Positions 34,820-43,912 of a stretch of 64,000 nt of DNA are shown piece by piece. The first letter of the stretch is position 1, and every line of letters starts with the position of its first letter. The notes below the pieces were generated by a model. The model was not told the DNA's origin. It saw only the letters and a list, made by a program, of their open reading frames with translations, and did not search any database. Source of the DNA: Pacificibacter marinus (GTDB lineage Bacteria > Pseudomonadota > Alphaproteobacteria > Rhodobacterales > Rhodobacteraceae); contig NZ_JAHKPK010000011.1 in assembly GCF_018860665.1 (NCBI RefSeq), forward strand, positions 21,540 to 85,539. Direction: 5' to 3'. The translations under genes were made by a program, and so were the position numbers.

Positions 34820-36235
34820 ATGACGTCAGGCAATAAGGGCAAAGATGCTCTCCCACCTTATTTCAATATTGACCCGAAAGCAGCAGCAGAAAGTTTGGCA
34901 GCGCCGATCGACACCGCGCGATTTGCAAAAGCAGCCGCTTTCGCAGGGCGAGGTCGTGATGATTTGGCAAAGCGTGGCTATGCGCCGGATGGCAAAAAGC
35001 GTCTGCGCAAGTTCTCGACATGGGAAATCTGTAAGTATCTCATTCCAGTGGCTGCGGCCCATTTACGACGTGTTTTGAAGGCCAACCCAGAATTGCCGCA
35101 GGGCGAAGGTGAGGGGAATTCAAAGTGGTTCAGCTTGGAAGATGTGCAAAAACTGCGTGAGCATTTTACCAAGGAAGGTGCCGCAAACCGCGAATACACC
35201 GCTTGGCGCCCTGAGGGTTTGCCAGCCAAGGTTGTGGCGGTCGCAAATTTCAAAGGCGGTGTTGGTAAAACCTCGACATCGGCGCATTTGGCAATGTCTG
35301 CGGCTCTTGATGGTTATAAGGTTTTGGTCATTGATTTGGACAGTCAGGGGTCAATGACATCGATTTTGGGCGGAACTGTTGCTGACGAATGGGAAACCGC
35401 TTTCCCGCTTTTGGCACGTGATTATGCCTTGGCCTTGCAGCGTGAAAACAAGGTACGTGAAGCGGCGGGGCAAGCGCCTTATCCGTTCGACGAAACCCTT
35501 AATGAGGCGTTAACAGTTTCGCCGCGAAACCTGGTTCAAAAGACCCATTGGCCCAACATCGATCTCATCGGTGCCCAGCTGAATCTGTATTGGGCGGAAT
35601 TCCAAGTGCCCGTTTGGCGGATGCAGTTGCGTTCATGGACGTTATGGGATGCCTTGTCTAACGCGCTTGAAGACGGCGGTTTGCTTGACGACTATGATTT
35701 GATTTTTCTCGATACACCGCCTGCGCTTGGATACCTAACAATCAACGCTTTGGCCGCCGCCGACATTATGCTGGTTCCCCTTGGCGCTTCGTTTTTGGAA
35801 TTCGATTCTACGGGCCGTTTCTTTGACATGATCTATTCCACTTTTGCCTCAATAGAAGAAGGCGAAAACCGGAATCGGCGTGCTGATGGTCTGCCTGAAA
35901 TGCGTTTTGAGTGGGACGCCGTTTTGGCGCTCATCACCCGTTTTGACGCCGCTCAACAAACGGATTTGGCCAACGTGATTCAGGCTTATTTCGGTGACTT
36001 CATGACGACCTATCGTCAAGATGTGACGGCCATGGTGGGGCAGGCCGGTGAGCAAGTGTCGGGCATCTATGAGACCGATTACCGTGACTTTAACCGCGAC
36101 ACCTATGTGCGTGGACGCGAGACATTTGACCAAACTTGGGCCGAAGTGAAGCGGGTGATTTTAGGCACATGGTGGCGCGATTTGCAGGCGGCTGAGGCAG
36201 AGAAAGCAGAGGAAAATACAGATGGCGAAGCGTAG
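34820..36235 (+). CDS. parA: Plasmid partition ATPase ParA
   Basis: A 471-residue protein. About 135 N-terminal residues include a helix-turn-helix-like region, followed by the Walker ATPase core with a deviant Walker A KGGVGKTS (145-152), the LVIDLDSQGSMT switch and LDTPPALGYLTINAL. The long N-terminus places it with type Ia ParAs, which also repress their own promoter. It moves plasmid copies apart with ParB. The gene overlaps parB by 14 bp. Confidence 0.92.
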   Translation: MTSGNKGKDALPPYFNIDPKAAAESLAAPIDTARFAKAAAFAGRGRDDLAKRGYAPDGKKRLRKFSTWEICKYLIPVAAAHLRRVLKANPELPQGEGEGNSKWFSLEDVQKLREHFTKEGAANREYTAWRPEGLPAKVVAVANFKGGVGKTSTSAHLAMSAALDGYKVLVIDLDSQGSMTSILGGTVADEWETAFPLLARDYALALQRENKVREAAGQAPYPFDETLNEALTVSPRNLVQKTHWPNIDLIGAQLNLYWAEFQVPVWRMQLRSWTLWDALSNALEDGGLLDDYDLIFLDTPPALGYLTINALAAADIMLVPLGASFLEFDSTGRFFDMIYSTFASIEEGENRNRRADGLPEMRFEWDAVLALITRFDAAQQTDLANVIQAYFGDFMTTYRQDVTAMVGQAGEQVSGIYETDYRDFNRDTYVRGRETFDQTWAEVKRVILGTWWRDLQAAEAEKAEENTDGEA

Positions 36236-37310
36236 AAAACTGGTGACTCCATCCGCGTCTGATTTGGATCAGATCGAACAGGAGTTTCGCGGCGAAACCA
36301 CAGCGCGCGCACCGTTAAGTGTTCCTATCGCACAGGTGGCTGCCGAATCAGCTGGGGCATTTGATCCCCGGACACAGGCAGATCGCGAGAAATCTGCGAA
36401 AGACAGCGCAGATGCCAAAATTTTACGTGAATCCCAATCTAAAGGATTGATATTAAAAGAATTACCTTTGGAGCTTATCCACGCTGACGCTTTGGTGCGT
36501 GATCGGGTTGTTCTGGACGCTGAGCAGATGAATGAACTGCAAATGTCGATCGCCAAAGGCGGGTTGCGATTGCCGATTGAGGTCTTTGAACTGTCAAAAC
36601 CCGAGGGCGAGCATCGATATGGTCTGCTGTCTGGCTATCGTCGTCTGCACGCGGTGCAAGCGCTTAAAGAGCTGACCACTAATGAGAAATATAATACCAT
36701 CAAAGCCATCATACGTGACCCCGATGCTATGGGTGGCACCTTTGCGGCGATGATCGAAGAAAACGAAATTCGCGCGGCGTTAAGCCATTATGAGCGTGGG
36801 CGCATTTCGGTGATCGCCGCCCAGCAGGGCGCGTTTGAAAATACCGAAGCCGCCGTGAATGGGCTATTCCCGATGGCGTCGAAAGCCAAGCGGTCCAAGA
36901 TACGTTCCTTTGCACTGATCTTTGAAGAACTTGGCGATATGCTGGTCTTCCCTGATCAATTGAAAGAACGCGATGGCTTGAAACTGGCCGCAGCGCTGCG
37001 TGAAGGGCATGAGAGCAAACTGCGTGACGCGATGGCTATTACCACGCCCACGACACCGGAGCAGGAAATCTACCAGATCGAAACTGCATTGGCTGCATTG
37101 ACTGTCGTGCGGAAAGACCCAGCGCGCGGGGGGCGGCCAAAGAAAGTGCCTCCCGCACCGCACAGTGCGCGGCAGTTGAAATCAGGCGTTCGACTGGCGA
37201 GCAGCCATGACGGGCAGGGGTGGATGATCCGGATCAACGGCGACCGCGTGGATCAGGAATTGGTTGAGATTGCTATGGCAGAGTTGGAACGTCTTTTAGA
37301 CGCGCCTTAA
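36222..37310 (+). CDS. parB: Plasmid partition protein ParB
   Basis: A 362-residue centromere-binding protein. The N-terminal region is flexible and ends near LILKELPLELIHADALVRDR; the ParB/Srx motif then reads LRLPIEVFEL and YGLLSGYRRLHAVQAL. The helix-turn-helix region around EENEIRAALSHYERGRIS follows, then a C-terminal dimerisation tail. It binds parS-like sites, which have not been identified here; no 16-bp chromosomal-type parS was seen. The start overlaps parA by 14 bp, implying coupled expression. Confidence 0.9.
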   Translation: MAKRRKLVTPSASDLDQIEQEFRGETTARAPLSVPIAQVAAESAGAFDPRTQADREKSAKDSADAKILRESQSKGLILKELPLELIHADALVRDRVVLDAEQMNELQMSIAKGGLRLPIEVFELSKPEGEHRYGLLSGYRRLHAVQALKELTTNEKYNTIKAIIRDPDAMGGTFAAMIEENEIRAALSHYERGRISVIAAQQGAFENTEAAVNGLFPMASKAKRSKIRSFALIFEELGDMLVFPDQLKERDGLKLAAALREGHESKLRDAMAITTPTTPEQEIYQIETALAALTVVRKDPARGGRPKKVPPAPHSARQLKSGVRLASSHDGQGWMIRINGDRVDQELVEIAMAELERLLDAP

Positions 37311-37331
37311 ATGCACCTATCGCACACAAAA

Positions 37332-37359
37332 AAGACCTTAACCGCGGGGTTAGGGTCTT
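37332..37359. terminator. Hairpin terminator between parB and the Gfo/Idh gene
   Basis: Twelve-base arms (37332-37343 and 37348-37359, one wobble) enclose a GCGG loop. On the minus strand it is followed by TTTTTT, a good intrinsic terminator for the convergent oxidoreductase gene; it probably also ends parAB transcription. Confidence 0.75.
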
Positions 37360-37404
37360 AATGTTAGTCCGTTACATCGTAGATGAAGCAGGGCTAATGC
37401 GTGT

Positions 37405-38514
37405 TTATATCACTGCAAATTCATCCAAAGTCACAACCTGTCCTGTCAGGGCACTTTTCTGTGCTGCCATTCCCATCGCAACAGCTTTCCAACCATCGTT
37501 TAAACTGACATCGGGCAGGGTTCGCTCACCGCGCACCAAGGCCAGAAAGCCTTCGTGTTGATAGAATGTTGAGCCATTGTGATCGCCGGCTTCCAGAAGT
37601 GTCGGATCAACGGGGATGTCACGCACTTCGGGGCCTTTGGGGTCGCGTGGGCTGACGATGAGTTGAGGAATAGGGGCGTCGCCCAGATGTGCTGGCCAGA
37701 AACGACCCGGACCTGGCACCAAGGCTTCGATTTTGCCTTTTGGTCCAACGGCGCTGATTTCTTCTTGGTAGCGGGCACCTTCGGCAAACATGCATAATTC
37801 CAACATGGCGCGCATGCCGTTTGCGAAGTCTACGATCACATAACCGTTGTCCAAGATATCTGATGCTTTGCCACCGTAAACCTCGTCCAGATGATTCACG
37901 TCTTGACCCGCGCTGGCCATGACCCGCAGGGGTTCGGATTTTGTCAGCAAGCGCATGAGGTCAAAGAAGTGGCAGCATTTTTCAACAAATGTGCCGCCTG
38001 ATTTTTCATTGAAGCGATTCCAGTCGCCGACCTTTGGCAAAAAGGGAAAGCGGTGTTCGCGGATGGTCAGCATTTTGATGCCGCCCGTGGCGTCATCGAC
38101 GGCGGATCGCAAAGCGGCCACAGGGGGCATGTAGCGGTATTCCATCGCGACCCAGACAGGCGCGGGGTAGCTGTCTTGGAACGCTTTCAAACGTGTGACA
38201 TCTGCGGGATCTGTGAACAATGGCTTTTCGACAAGAACGGGCAGGGGGCGCGTTGCCGCGATTTTTTCCAGCTGGTCCATATGGCAAAAATTCGGGCTGA
38301 CGATGACAAGGCAATCCAGCGCCTCGATTGCCAAAAGCGCCTCAAGGCTGTCGCAGAATTGCGCATCGGGGGCAAATTTTGAGGCGATTTCTGCCATGTT
38401 CGGGTCGGGCTCGTAGATCGCCGTGACTTTTGTATCAGGCAGTAATGCGATGTTACGCAGGTGTTCTTGTCCCATCATGCCACAGCCGATGATGCCGTAA
38501 TGTGTGGTCGTCAT
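37405..38514 (-). CDS. Gfo/Idh/MocA-family oxidoreductase
   Basis: A 369-residue NAD(P)-dependent oxidoreductase. The Rossmann motif is GIIGCGMMGQEHL, the signature EKPL sits in VLVEKPLFTD, and the substrate-binding domain includes YRYMPPVAAL and CCHFFDLMRLL. Family members oxidise sugars, inositols or related cyclic alcohols. It is encoded 33 bp after a GntR regulator on the same strand. The substrate is unknown; its link with the divergent monooxygenase cluster is inferred from position only. Confidence 0.85.
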   Translation of the reverse strand: MTTTHYGIIGCGMMGQEHLRNIALLPDTKVTAIYEPDPNMAEIASKFAPDAQFCDSLEALLAIEALDCLVIVSPNFCHMDQLEKIAATRPLPVLVEKPLFTDPADVTRLKAFQDSYPAPVWVAMEYRYMPPVAALRSAVDDATGGIKMLTIREHRFPFLPKVGDWNRFNEKSGGTFVEKCCHFFDLMRLLTKSEPLRVMASAGQDVNHLDEVYGGKASDILDNGYVIVDFANGMRAMLELCMFAEGARYQEEISAVGPKGKIEALVPGPGRFWPAHLGDAPIPQLIVSPRDPKGPEVRDIPVDPTLLEAGDHNGSTFYQHEGFLALVRGERTLPDVSLNDGWKAVAMGMAAQKSALTGQVVTLDEFAVI

Positions 38515-38547
38515 AGTCTTTCCTTTTTTTCGGCCTTTTTTCTGGCC

Positions 38548-39258
38548 TTATTTGAGGCGTTGCACGTAAAGGGCTTGATCGGTGTCAAACCATGTGCGTG
38601 AAAATTCGACGGCTTCGGGGGCGTCTGCCCAACTTAAGCGTTCTATATATCCGGTGAGTGTTCCGCTGGGTTTGGTGAAATTTTCGGGGGCCCATTCGGG
38701 GACTGCGCCAATGCCCACGCGGTCTTCGGCGCGGGTGATCCAAAAGCCAAGCTGTTCTTTGTAGAAGTGGTATAGCGAATCAGAAATGGCCCCGTCAGGG
38801 ACTTGGCCTGCATCTGCATCGAGCCAGATTTCTTCTACGGCAATAATTGTTTCATTGAGGAACCGCAGGCGACGGATTCGGGTGGCATATGTGCTGGTGC
38901 CAAAGGGGGGCAGGCTGTGCGGTTTTTCCATCGCGTCAATGCTGAGGATTTGCGCGATTGGCAAGCCGCCACCGCCGAGAAGTTCCAAGCGAAACATGGC
39001 ATAGATGCTGTTGCTGTCACCGCCATGGCGGATGTAATTGCCAGAGCCTTGGATGCGCTCAAGCAGGTTTTTTTCAACGAGAATATCGAGCGCTTTGCGC
39101 AGGGTGCCCACGGATGTTTTCAGGGATTTGGCCATTTCGCGTTCGGGCGGAAGGCGTTCACCATCCATCAAACGGCCCGCGCTGATGTCACGGATCAGCA
39201 GTTCAGAGATCTGGACATAGGCTGGCAAAACATTGGGATTTCCACCGCTCGGTTTCAT
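38548..39258 (-). CDS. GntR-family (HutC/UTRA type) regulator
   Basis: A 236-residue regulator. The winged helix shows AYVQISELLIRDISAGRL, GERLPPEREMAKSL and GTLRKALDILVEKN, and the UTRA effector domain follows, with YATRIRRLRFL and a C-terminal VEFSRTWFDTDQ. The ATG at 39258 fits the family start; longer frames run into the divergent promoter. It lies between the Gfo/Idh gene and the monooxygenase cluster and may control both. Confidence 0.87.
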   Translation of the reverse strand: MKPSGGNPNVLPAYVQISELLIRDISAGRLMDGERLPPEREMAKSLKTSVGTLRKALDILVEKNLLERIQGSGNYIRHGGDSNSIYAMFRLELLGGGGLPIAQILSIDAMEKPHSLPPFGTSTYATRIRRLRFLNETIIAVEEIWLDADAGQVPDGAISDSLYHFYKEQLGFWITRAEDRVGIGAVPEWAPENFTKPSGTLTGYIERLSWADAPEAVEFSRTWFDTDQALYVQRLK

Positions 39259-39303
39259 GGATTTGATCCTCGGAGGCAACAGAGATAAAAAATTGATACA
39301 CCA

Positions 39304-39317
39304 TTGATCTACATCAT
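39304..39317. promoter_or_regulatory. FNR/CRP-like box in the gntR/monooxygenase promoter
   Basis: TTGATCTACATCAT matches the FNR consensus TTGAT-N4-ATCAA at nine of ten defined positions and lies in the divergent promoter. A GntR operator reading of the same bases is possible. This is a single hit found by eye. Confidence 0.3.
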
Positions 39318-39367
39318 TTTGAGTGCTAGGCAAGTGGAAAGTGAGACGCATTCTTGGGAGGGAAGCG

Positions 39368-40522
39368 ATGACCATCGTACCTATTACATCGCCAGATTTA
39401 GACGCCGCAGAAGTATCGTGGTTCGCCGCCCTATGTTCGGACGATTACCAGTTTTTGGGCGTGCCCGACGGTGATTTGCGGTCCAGTTGGGCGCATTGCT
39501 CGAACATCGTGAAAACGGCGGAAAAGCAAGGATTTGGCAATATTTTGTGCCCCTCGTCTTATCAGGTCGGCCAAGACACGTTGTCATTTGTGGCGGGCTG
39601 CGCGCCGATCACCACGGACATCAATTTGCTGGCAGCGGTGCGTTGCGGAGAGATGCAGCCGATCATGTTGGCGCGGACTTTGGCAACGCTGGATCACATG
39701 TTGGAAGGGCGTTTGACGGTTAATATTATTAGCTCTGATTTCCCCGGACAAAAGGAAGACAGCGCTTATAGATATCAACGGTCCCGCGAGGTCGTGGAAA
39801 TTTTGAAGCAGGCCTGGACGCAGCGCGAGATCAATTACGAAGGCGAGATTTACAACTTTAAGGGTCTGACAACGGATCCTGTCGTGCCGTACCAAACGGG
39901 CGGGCCGCTGTTGTACTTTGGCGGCTATTCTCCGATGGCGCTGGAACTGTGCGGTCAGCATTGCGACGTGTATTTGATGTGGCCTGAAAAGCAAGAAGAG
40001 CTTGCTGGCCGGATGCGTGCTGTGAACGCGGTGGCAGAGAAATATGATCGCACGCTGGATTATGGTCTGCGGGTGCATATGATTGTGCGCGATACGGAAA
40101 AAGAGGCGCAGGAATACGCCGAATACATCACGTCGAAACTGGATGATGACTATGGTCGCATGATCCGCGAACGGGCGTTGGATGCAGGGTCTTTGGGCGT
40201 ATCGCATCAGGCCGCGAACCGTGAGCTTGCGGACGAATATGGCTATATCGAACCCAACCTCTGGACTGGCGTTGGCCGTGCAAGATCTGGCTGTGGCGCG
40301 GCGCTTGTTGGCTCTGCGGATCAGGTATTGTCCAAGATCGAAGCCTACCAAAAAATGGGCATACGCGCGTTTATTTTCTCGGGCTATCCGCACATTGATG
40401 AGGCCGAACATTTTGGCCGTCTTGTGTTGCCACATCTTAAAACCTGTTCCATGCCGCAAGCTTATGGCCGCGTGCCGAGCAGTGCCCCCCAAACACCCTT
40501 GGCCGCAGGAGTCCGCCGTTAA
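39368..40522 (+). CDS. Flavin-dependent monooxygenase, SsuD-like luciferase family
   Basis: A 384-residue bacterial-luciferase-like monooxygenase. The TIM-barrel family appears in NILCPSSYQVGQDTLSFVAG, NLLAAVRCGEMQPIMLARTL, RLTVNIISSDFPGQKEDS and GGYSPMALELCGQHCDVYLMW, all reminiscent of alkanesulfonate monooxygenase SsuD. The enzyme would use reduced FMN from a partner and oxygen to cleave a C-S or other C-heteroatom bond. The partner, a flavin reductase, is two genes downstream. The start is the ATG at 39368, after GGGAGGGA. The substrate is unknown. Confidence 0.85.
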   Translation: MTIVPITSPDLDAAEVSWFAALCSDDYQFLGVPDGDLRSSWAHCSNIVKTAEKQGFGNILCPSSYQVGQDTLSFVAGCAPITTDINLLAAVRCGEMQPIMLARTLATLDHMLEGRLTVNIISSDFPGQKEDSAYRYQRSREVVEILKQAWTQREINYEGEIYNFKGLTTDPVVPYQTGGPLLYFGGYSPMALELCGQHCDVYLMWPEKQEELAGRMRAVNAVAEKYDRTLDYGLRVHMIVRDTEKEAQEYAEYITSKLDDDYGRMIRERALDAGSLGVSHQAANRELADEYGYIEPNLWTGVGRARSGCGAALVGSADQVLSKIEAYQKMGIRAFIFSGYPHIDEAEHFGRLVLPHLKTCSMPQAYGRVPSSAPQTPLAAGVRR

Positions 40523-41412
40523 TGGAACGTATTCGTTTTTCTGATACCCTAGAGATGAGCCGCATTGTTTACGGCATGTGGCGTGTGGCTGATGACGCTG
40601 ACACCTCGGTCAAACATGTGACTGCCAAAATCGAGGCTTGCCTTGCGCAGGGGATCACAACATTTGACCAAGCCGACATCTATGGCGATTACACCGCCGA
40701 GGCCGTTTTGGGCACGGCTCTGCGGGGCCAATCCGCTTTGCGCGACCAAATGCAGATCGTGACCAAGTGCGATATCGTGGCACCTTGTGGCAAATACAGC
40801 GATGTTCCGGTTAAATATTACGACACCTCTGCGGCGCATCTGAATGCATCTGTTGAGGCGTCCTTGACCAGTATGGCGATTGATCACATCGATCTTTTGC
40901 TGGTGCACCGCCCTGATCCTTTGATGGACCATCATGAAACGGGTGCCGCTTTGGATGCGCTCGTGGCCTCTGGCAAAGTCGGCAATATCGGTGTGTCTAA
41001 TTTCAAACCTTGGGATTGGGAATTGCTGCAAGCGGGCATGAACACCCAACTTGTCACCAACCAACTTGAAGTGTCGCTGTCCGCCCATGAGGGTTTGGTC
41101 AATGGCGATATCGCGTTTCACCAAAAGAATGCACAACCGATCATGGCGTGGTCGCCTTTGGGTGGCGGGGCTTTGATGACCGCAGATGACGACATCGGGC
41201 GTATGCTGGACGTCATTGCAAACGAGAACGGCGTGGATCGCTCAGCAGTTGCTGTGGCTTGGGTCTTGGCGCATCCCGCAGACATTTTGCCCGTTATGGG
41301 CACAAACAACTTGACGCGTATTGCCGCGATTTCGGACGCGTTCAAAGTCAAAATGGACCGCCAAACGTGGTACAAACTCTACACGGCAGCCTTGGGTCGT
41401 GAGGTCGCATAA
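40522..41412 (+). CDS. Aldo/keto reductase
   Basis: A 296-residue NADPH-dependent reductase. The catalytic tetrad is visible as Asp49, Tyr54 (FDQADIYGDY), Lys82 and His129 (LLLVHRPDP). The start overlaps the monooxygenase stop as TAATG, so translation is coupled. In the operon it may reduce an aldehyde released by the monooxygenase. It is related to the YdhF/AKR11-like group; the substrate is unknown. Confidence 0.87.
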   Translation: MERIRFSDTLEMSRIVYGMWRVADDADTSVKHVTAKIEACLAQGITTFDQADIYGDYTAEAVLGTALRGQSALRDQMQIVTKCDIVAPCGKYSDVPVKYYDTSAAHLNASVEASLTSMAIDHIDLLLVHRPDPLMDHHETGAALDALVASGKVGNIGVSNFKPWDWELLQAGMNTQLVTNQLEVSLSAHEGLVNGDIAFHQKNAQPIMAWSPLGGGALMTADDDIGRMLDVIANENGVDRSAVAVAWVLAHPADILPVMGTNNLTRIAAISDAFKVKMDRQTWYKLYTAALGREVA

Positions 41413-41927
41413 TGGGACAGGGGAACGTATTGATGCCAGAATGTTTTAAACCCAACGCTGACAACACGCGCTTGTTGCGCGATGCCTTTGGACGCTTTGC
41501 AACTGGGGTGACCGTTATCACGGCTGCGTCAGAGGATGGCCCCGTGGGCATCACCGCCAATAGCTTTTCATCATTGTCTTTGGACCCTGCGCTTGTCTTG
41601 TGGTCGCCCGCCAAAGGATCGCGTCGGTTCAAATATTTCGAGGCTGCCCCCCAGTTTGCCATCCATATTCTGGCTGATGATCAAGCGGATGTTTGCGAAG
41701 GTTTTGCCCGCAATATGCACGCCTTTGATAATCTGGACATGACCACCAGCGCGCAGGGCGTGCCGTTGATCAACAATTGCTTGGCGCGTCTTGAGTGTCG
41801 TCATGTGGCAACTCATCCGGGAGGCGATCATGTGATCGTGGTGGGGCAGGTTACACGGGCCGAAATCAACCAAGGCAATGCGCTCGGGTTTTTTGCTGGC
41901 AAATATGGTGTCTTTCAAGCGGCATAA
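41412..41927 (+). CDS. Flavin reductase (FMN-dependent, HpaC/SsuE-like family)
   Basis: A 171-residue protein with the flavin-reductase barrel motifs FATGVTVITA and NSFSSLSLDPALVLW, and a C-terminal HVIVVGQVTRAE. It reduces FMN or FAD with NAD(P)H for a two-component monooxygenase. The start codon overlaps the aldo/keto reductase stop. It most likely supplies the SsuD-like enzyme of this operon. The homologue type is the HpaC/flavin-reductase domain family rather than true SsuE. Confidence 0.88.
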   Translation: MGQGNVLMPECFKPNADNTRLLRDAFGRFATGVTVITAASEDGPVGITANSFSSLSLDPALVLWSPAKGSRRFKYFEAAPQFAIHILADDQADVCEGFARNMHAFDNLDMTTSAQGVPLINNCLARLECRHVATHPGGDHVIVVGQVTRAEINQGNALGFFAGKYGVFQAA

Positions 41928-42007
41928 AACGGCAAAGGAGCGGATTTAGGGACGACTGATATAAGAGGAAAAGGCCTGACAAGGGTCATCATGGGAGGAG
42001 AAAGTCT

Positions 42008-42598
42008 GTGGGAGGACTATTACTGGTGCTTGCACCGCTAGGGGCCGTTAACCATCACGTTTTACGTGTGGCGCGCGGCGTGGGTGCATTGGCTGTAGGC
42101 TTGATGGTTGTCGCCATCTTGATACAGGTATTTTATCGTTACATTCTAAACAATGCATTGCCGTGGCCTGATGAGGCTGCGCGTTTTTGCATGTTGTGGA
42201 TGGCGGGTCTGATGGCCCCGACTGCGTTCCGCCAAGGTGGTTTCGTTGCCATCGACATGTTGGTGGTGATGCTACCACGGGTTGTTGGTGGGGTGCTCAA
42301 CCTATTGCTATTGCTTTTGTCACTGCTGGTCTTGGTTGTTGCCGTGAAAATCGGTTGGGGCGAAGTCACGGGCTTTGGCGGTCGTTTCGCCACCGCTGCG
42401 CTATATGTGCCTACGTCTTTTGATTTTTCAGAGGTTTTGCGGGTGCCGCGCTCATGGATGATGAGTTCGCTTTTCGTGGGGGTCATCTTGCTGACCAGCG
42501 TGAATATTGAATTGATTTTGCGCACTTTGGTATCGATTTTGGGCGGAGAAGACCGTCTGACGCCGATTGTTGTGGCTGATGCTGGGGGGGCTGAATAA
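42008..42598 (+). CDS. TRAP transporter small permease (DctQ)
   Basis: A 196-residue membrane protein with four hydrophobic segments and the DctQ signature RYILNNALPWPDEAARFCML. A GTG start at 42008 is supported by GGAGGAG 7 bp upstream. The upstream ATG at 41991 is in another frame. It pairs with the large permease encoded next, with which it overlaps by one base. Confidence 0.83.
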   Translation: MGGLLLVLAPLGAVNHHVLRVARGVGALAVGLMVVAILIQVFYRYILNNALPWPDEAARFCMLWMAGLMAPTAFRQGGFVAIDMLVVMLPRVVGGVLNLLLLLLSLLVLVVAVKIGWGEVTGFGGRFATAALYVPTSFDFSEVLRVPRSWMMSSLFVGVILLTSVNIELILRTLVSILGGEDRLTPIVVADAGGAE

Positions 42599-43887
42599 TG
42601 CTGGTCTGGTTTTTACCTGTATTTCTTGTCTTTTTGATGATCGGATTGCCGGTCTTTTTTGGGCTTTTGGCAGCCCCAGGCATTTTGCTGTGGCTCAACG
42701 GCCAAGAGAAAGACATCACGCTGCTTTATCGCAATGTTTACAACGGTATGGACAGCTTTCCTTTGATGGCGATCCCGTTTTTCATGTTGGCGGGCGAATT
42801 GATGAACAAGGGCGGCATCACGATGCGCCTTGTTGAATTTGCCCAAGCCTTAATGGGGCATTTGCGTGGAGGTTTGGCGCATGTGAATGTGCTGTCGTCG
42901 ATGCTGTTTGCCGGTTTGTCTGGCTCTGCTGTGGCGGACACATCCGCGCTTGGGTCGATGTTGATCCCTGCGATGGAAAAGCAAGGTTACACCCGTAAAT
43001 TTGCCGCTGCGATCACGGCAGCGTCTTCTGTCATTGGTCCGATCATTCCGCCCTCTGGCATCATGATCATTTATGCCTATGTGATGGGCGAAAGCGTGGC
43101 TGCGCTGTTCTTGGCGGGTATCGTGCCGGGGGCGATGATCGGCATCGGTTTGATGTTGATGATCAAGTTTATGGCCAACAAGTATGACTTTCCGGTCGCC
43201 AGTCGCAAATACACATGGGGCGAGCGCGGGCAGGCGTCGTTGAAAGCATTCTGGCCGTTGCTGACCCCTGTGATCATTCTGGGCGGTATTTTGGTGGGGA
43301 TCTTTACGCCCACCGAAGCGGCGGCTGTCGCGGTGGCCTATGCGTTGTTCATCGGCTTCTTTGTATTGCGCACGCTGACGGTGTCAGAAGTGCCCGGCAT
43401 TTTGATCCGCTCAGGCACAACATCGGCTGTGGTGTTGCTGCTGGTTGGCGCGGCGATGGCGTTCAAAACGGTGGTCAGCTTGAGCCACGCGCCTGAACAG
43501 ATGGCGACCTTTATTTTGTCGCTGTCAGACAATCCGCTGATGTTGTTGTTCTTGATCAACCTGCTGTTGTTTGCGGTTGGGATGTTCTTGGACGCGGGGC
43601 CAGCGATCATCATTTTGGGACCAATTTTGGGGCCAATATTTATCAATCTTGGCGTGGATCCGATCCACTTTGCGATCATTATGTCGGTCAACTTGACCGT
43701 TGGTTTGGCGACACCGCCGATGGGATTGATTTTGTTCGTGGCCTCCGCCGTATCAGGCGAAAAGGTCGAAGCGATTTCCAAAGCGATTTTGCCATTCTTG
43801 GCCGTGGAAGTGATCGTGATTTTTCTAATTACTTACGTACCGGCGATTTCGATGACCATTCCAAGGCTCACCGGATTTGCCAATTAA
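42598..43887 (+). CDS. TRAP transporter large permease (DctM)
   Basis: A 429-residue membrane protein with about twelve hydrophobic segments. Typical motifs are GIVPGAMIGIGLML, GLSGSAVADTSALGSML and SVIGPIIPPSGIM. It is the sodium-coupled transport channel of a TRAP system. It overlaps DctQ by one base, and its C-terminal end is followed 25 bp later by the binding-protein start. Confidence 0.92.
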   Translation: MLVWFLPVFLVFLMIGLPVFFGLLAAPGILLWLNGQEKDITLLYRNVYNGMDSFPLMAIPFFMLAGELMNKGGITMRLVEFAQALMGHLRGGLAHVNVLSSMLFAGLSGSAVADTSALGSMLIPAMEKQGYTRKFAAAITAASSVIGPIIPPSGIMIIYAYVMGESVAALFLAGIVPGAMIGIGLMLMIKFMANKYDFPVASRKYTWGERGQASLKAFWPLLTPVIILGGILVGIFTPTEAAAVAVAYALFIGFFVLRTLTVSEVPGILIRSGTTSAVVLLLVGAAMAFKTVVSLSHAPEQMATFILSLSDNPLMLLFLINLLLFAVGMFLDAGPAIIILGPILGPIFINLGVDPIHFAIIMSVNLTVGLATPPMGLILFVASAVSGEKVEAISKAILPFLAVEVIVIFLITYVPAISMTIPRLTGFAN

Positions 43888-43912
43888 AATAGAGTATCAG
43901 GGAGGAACTACT

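Noticed and set aside
34246..37320. Chromosomal 16-bp parS site
   Set aside because: No match to the TGTTNCACGTGAAACA consensus was found near parAB.
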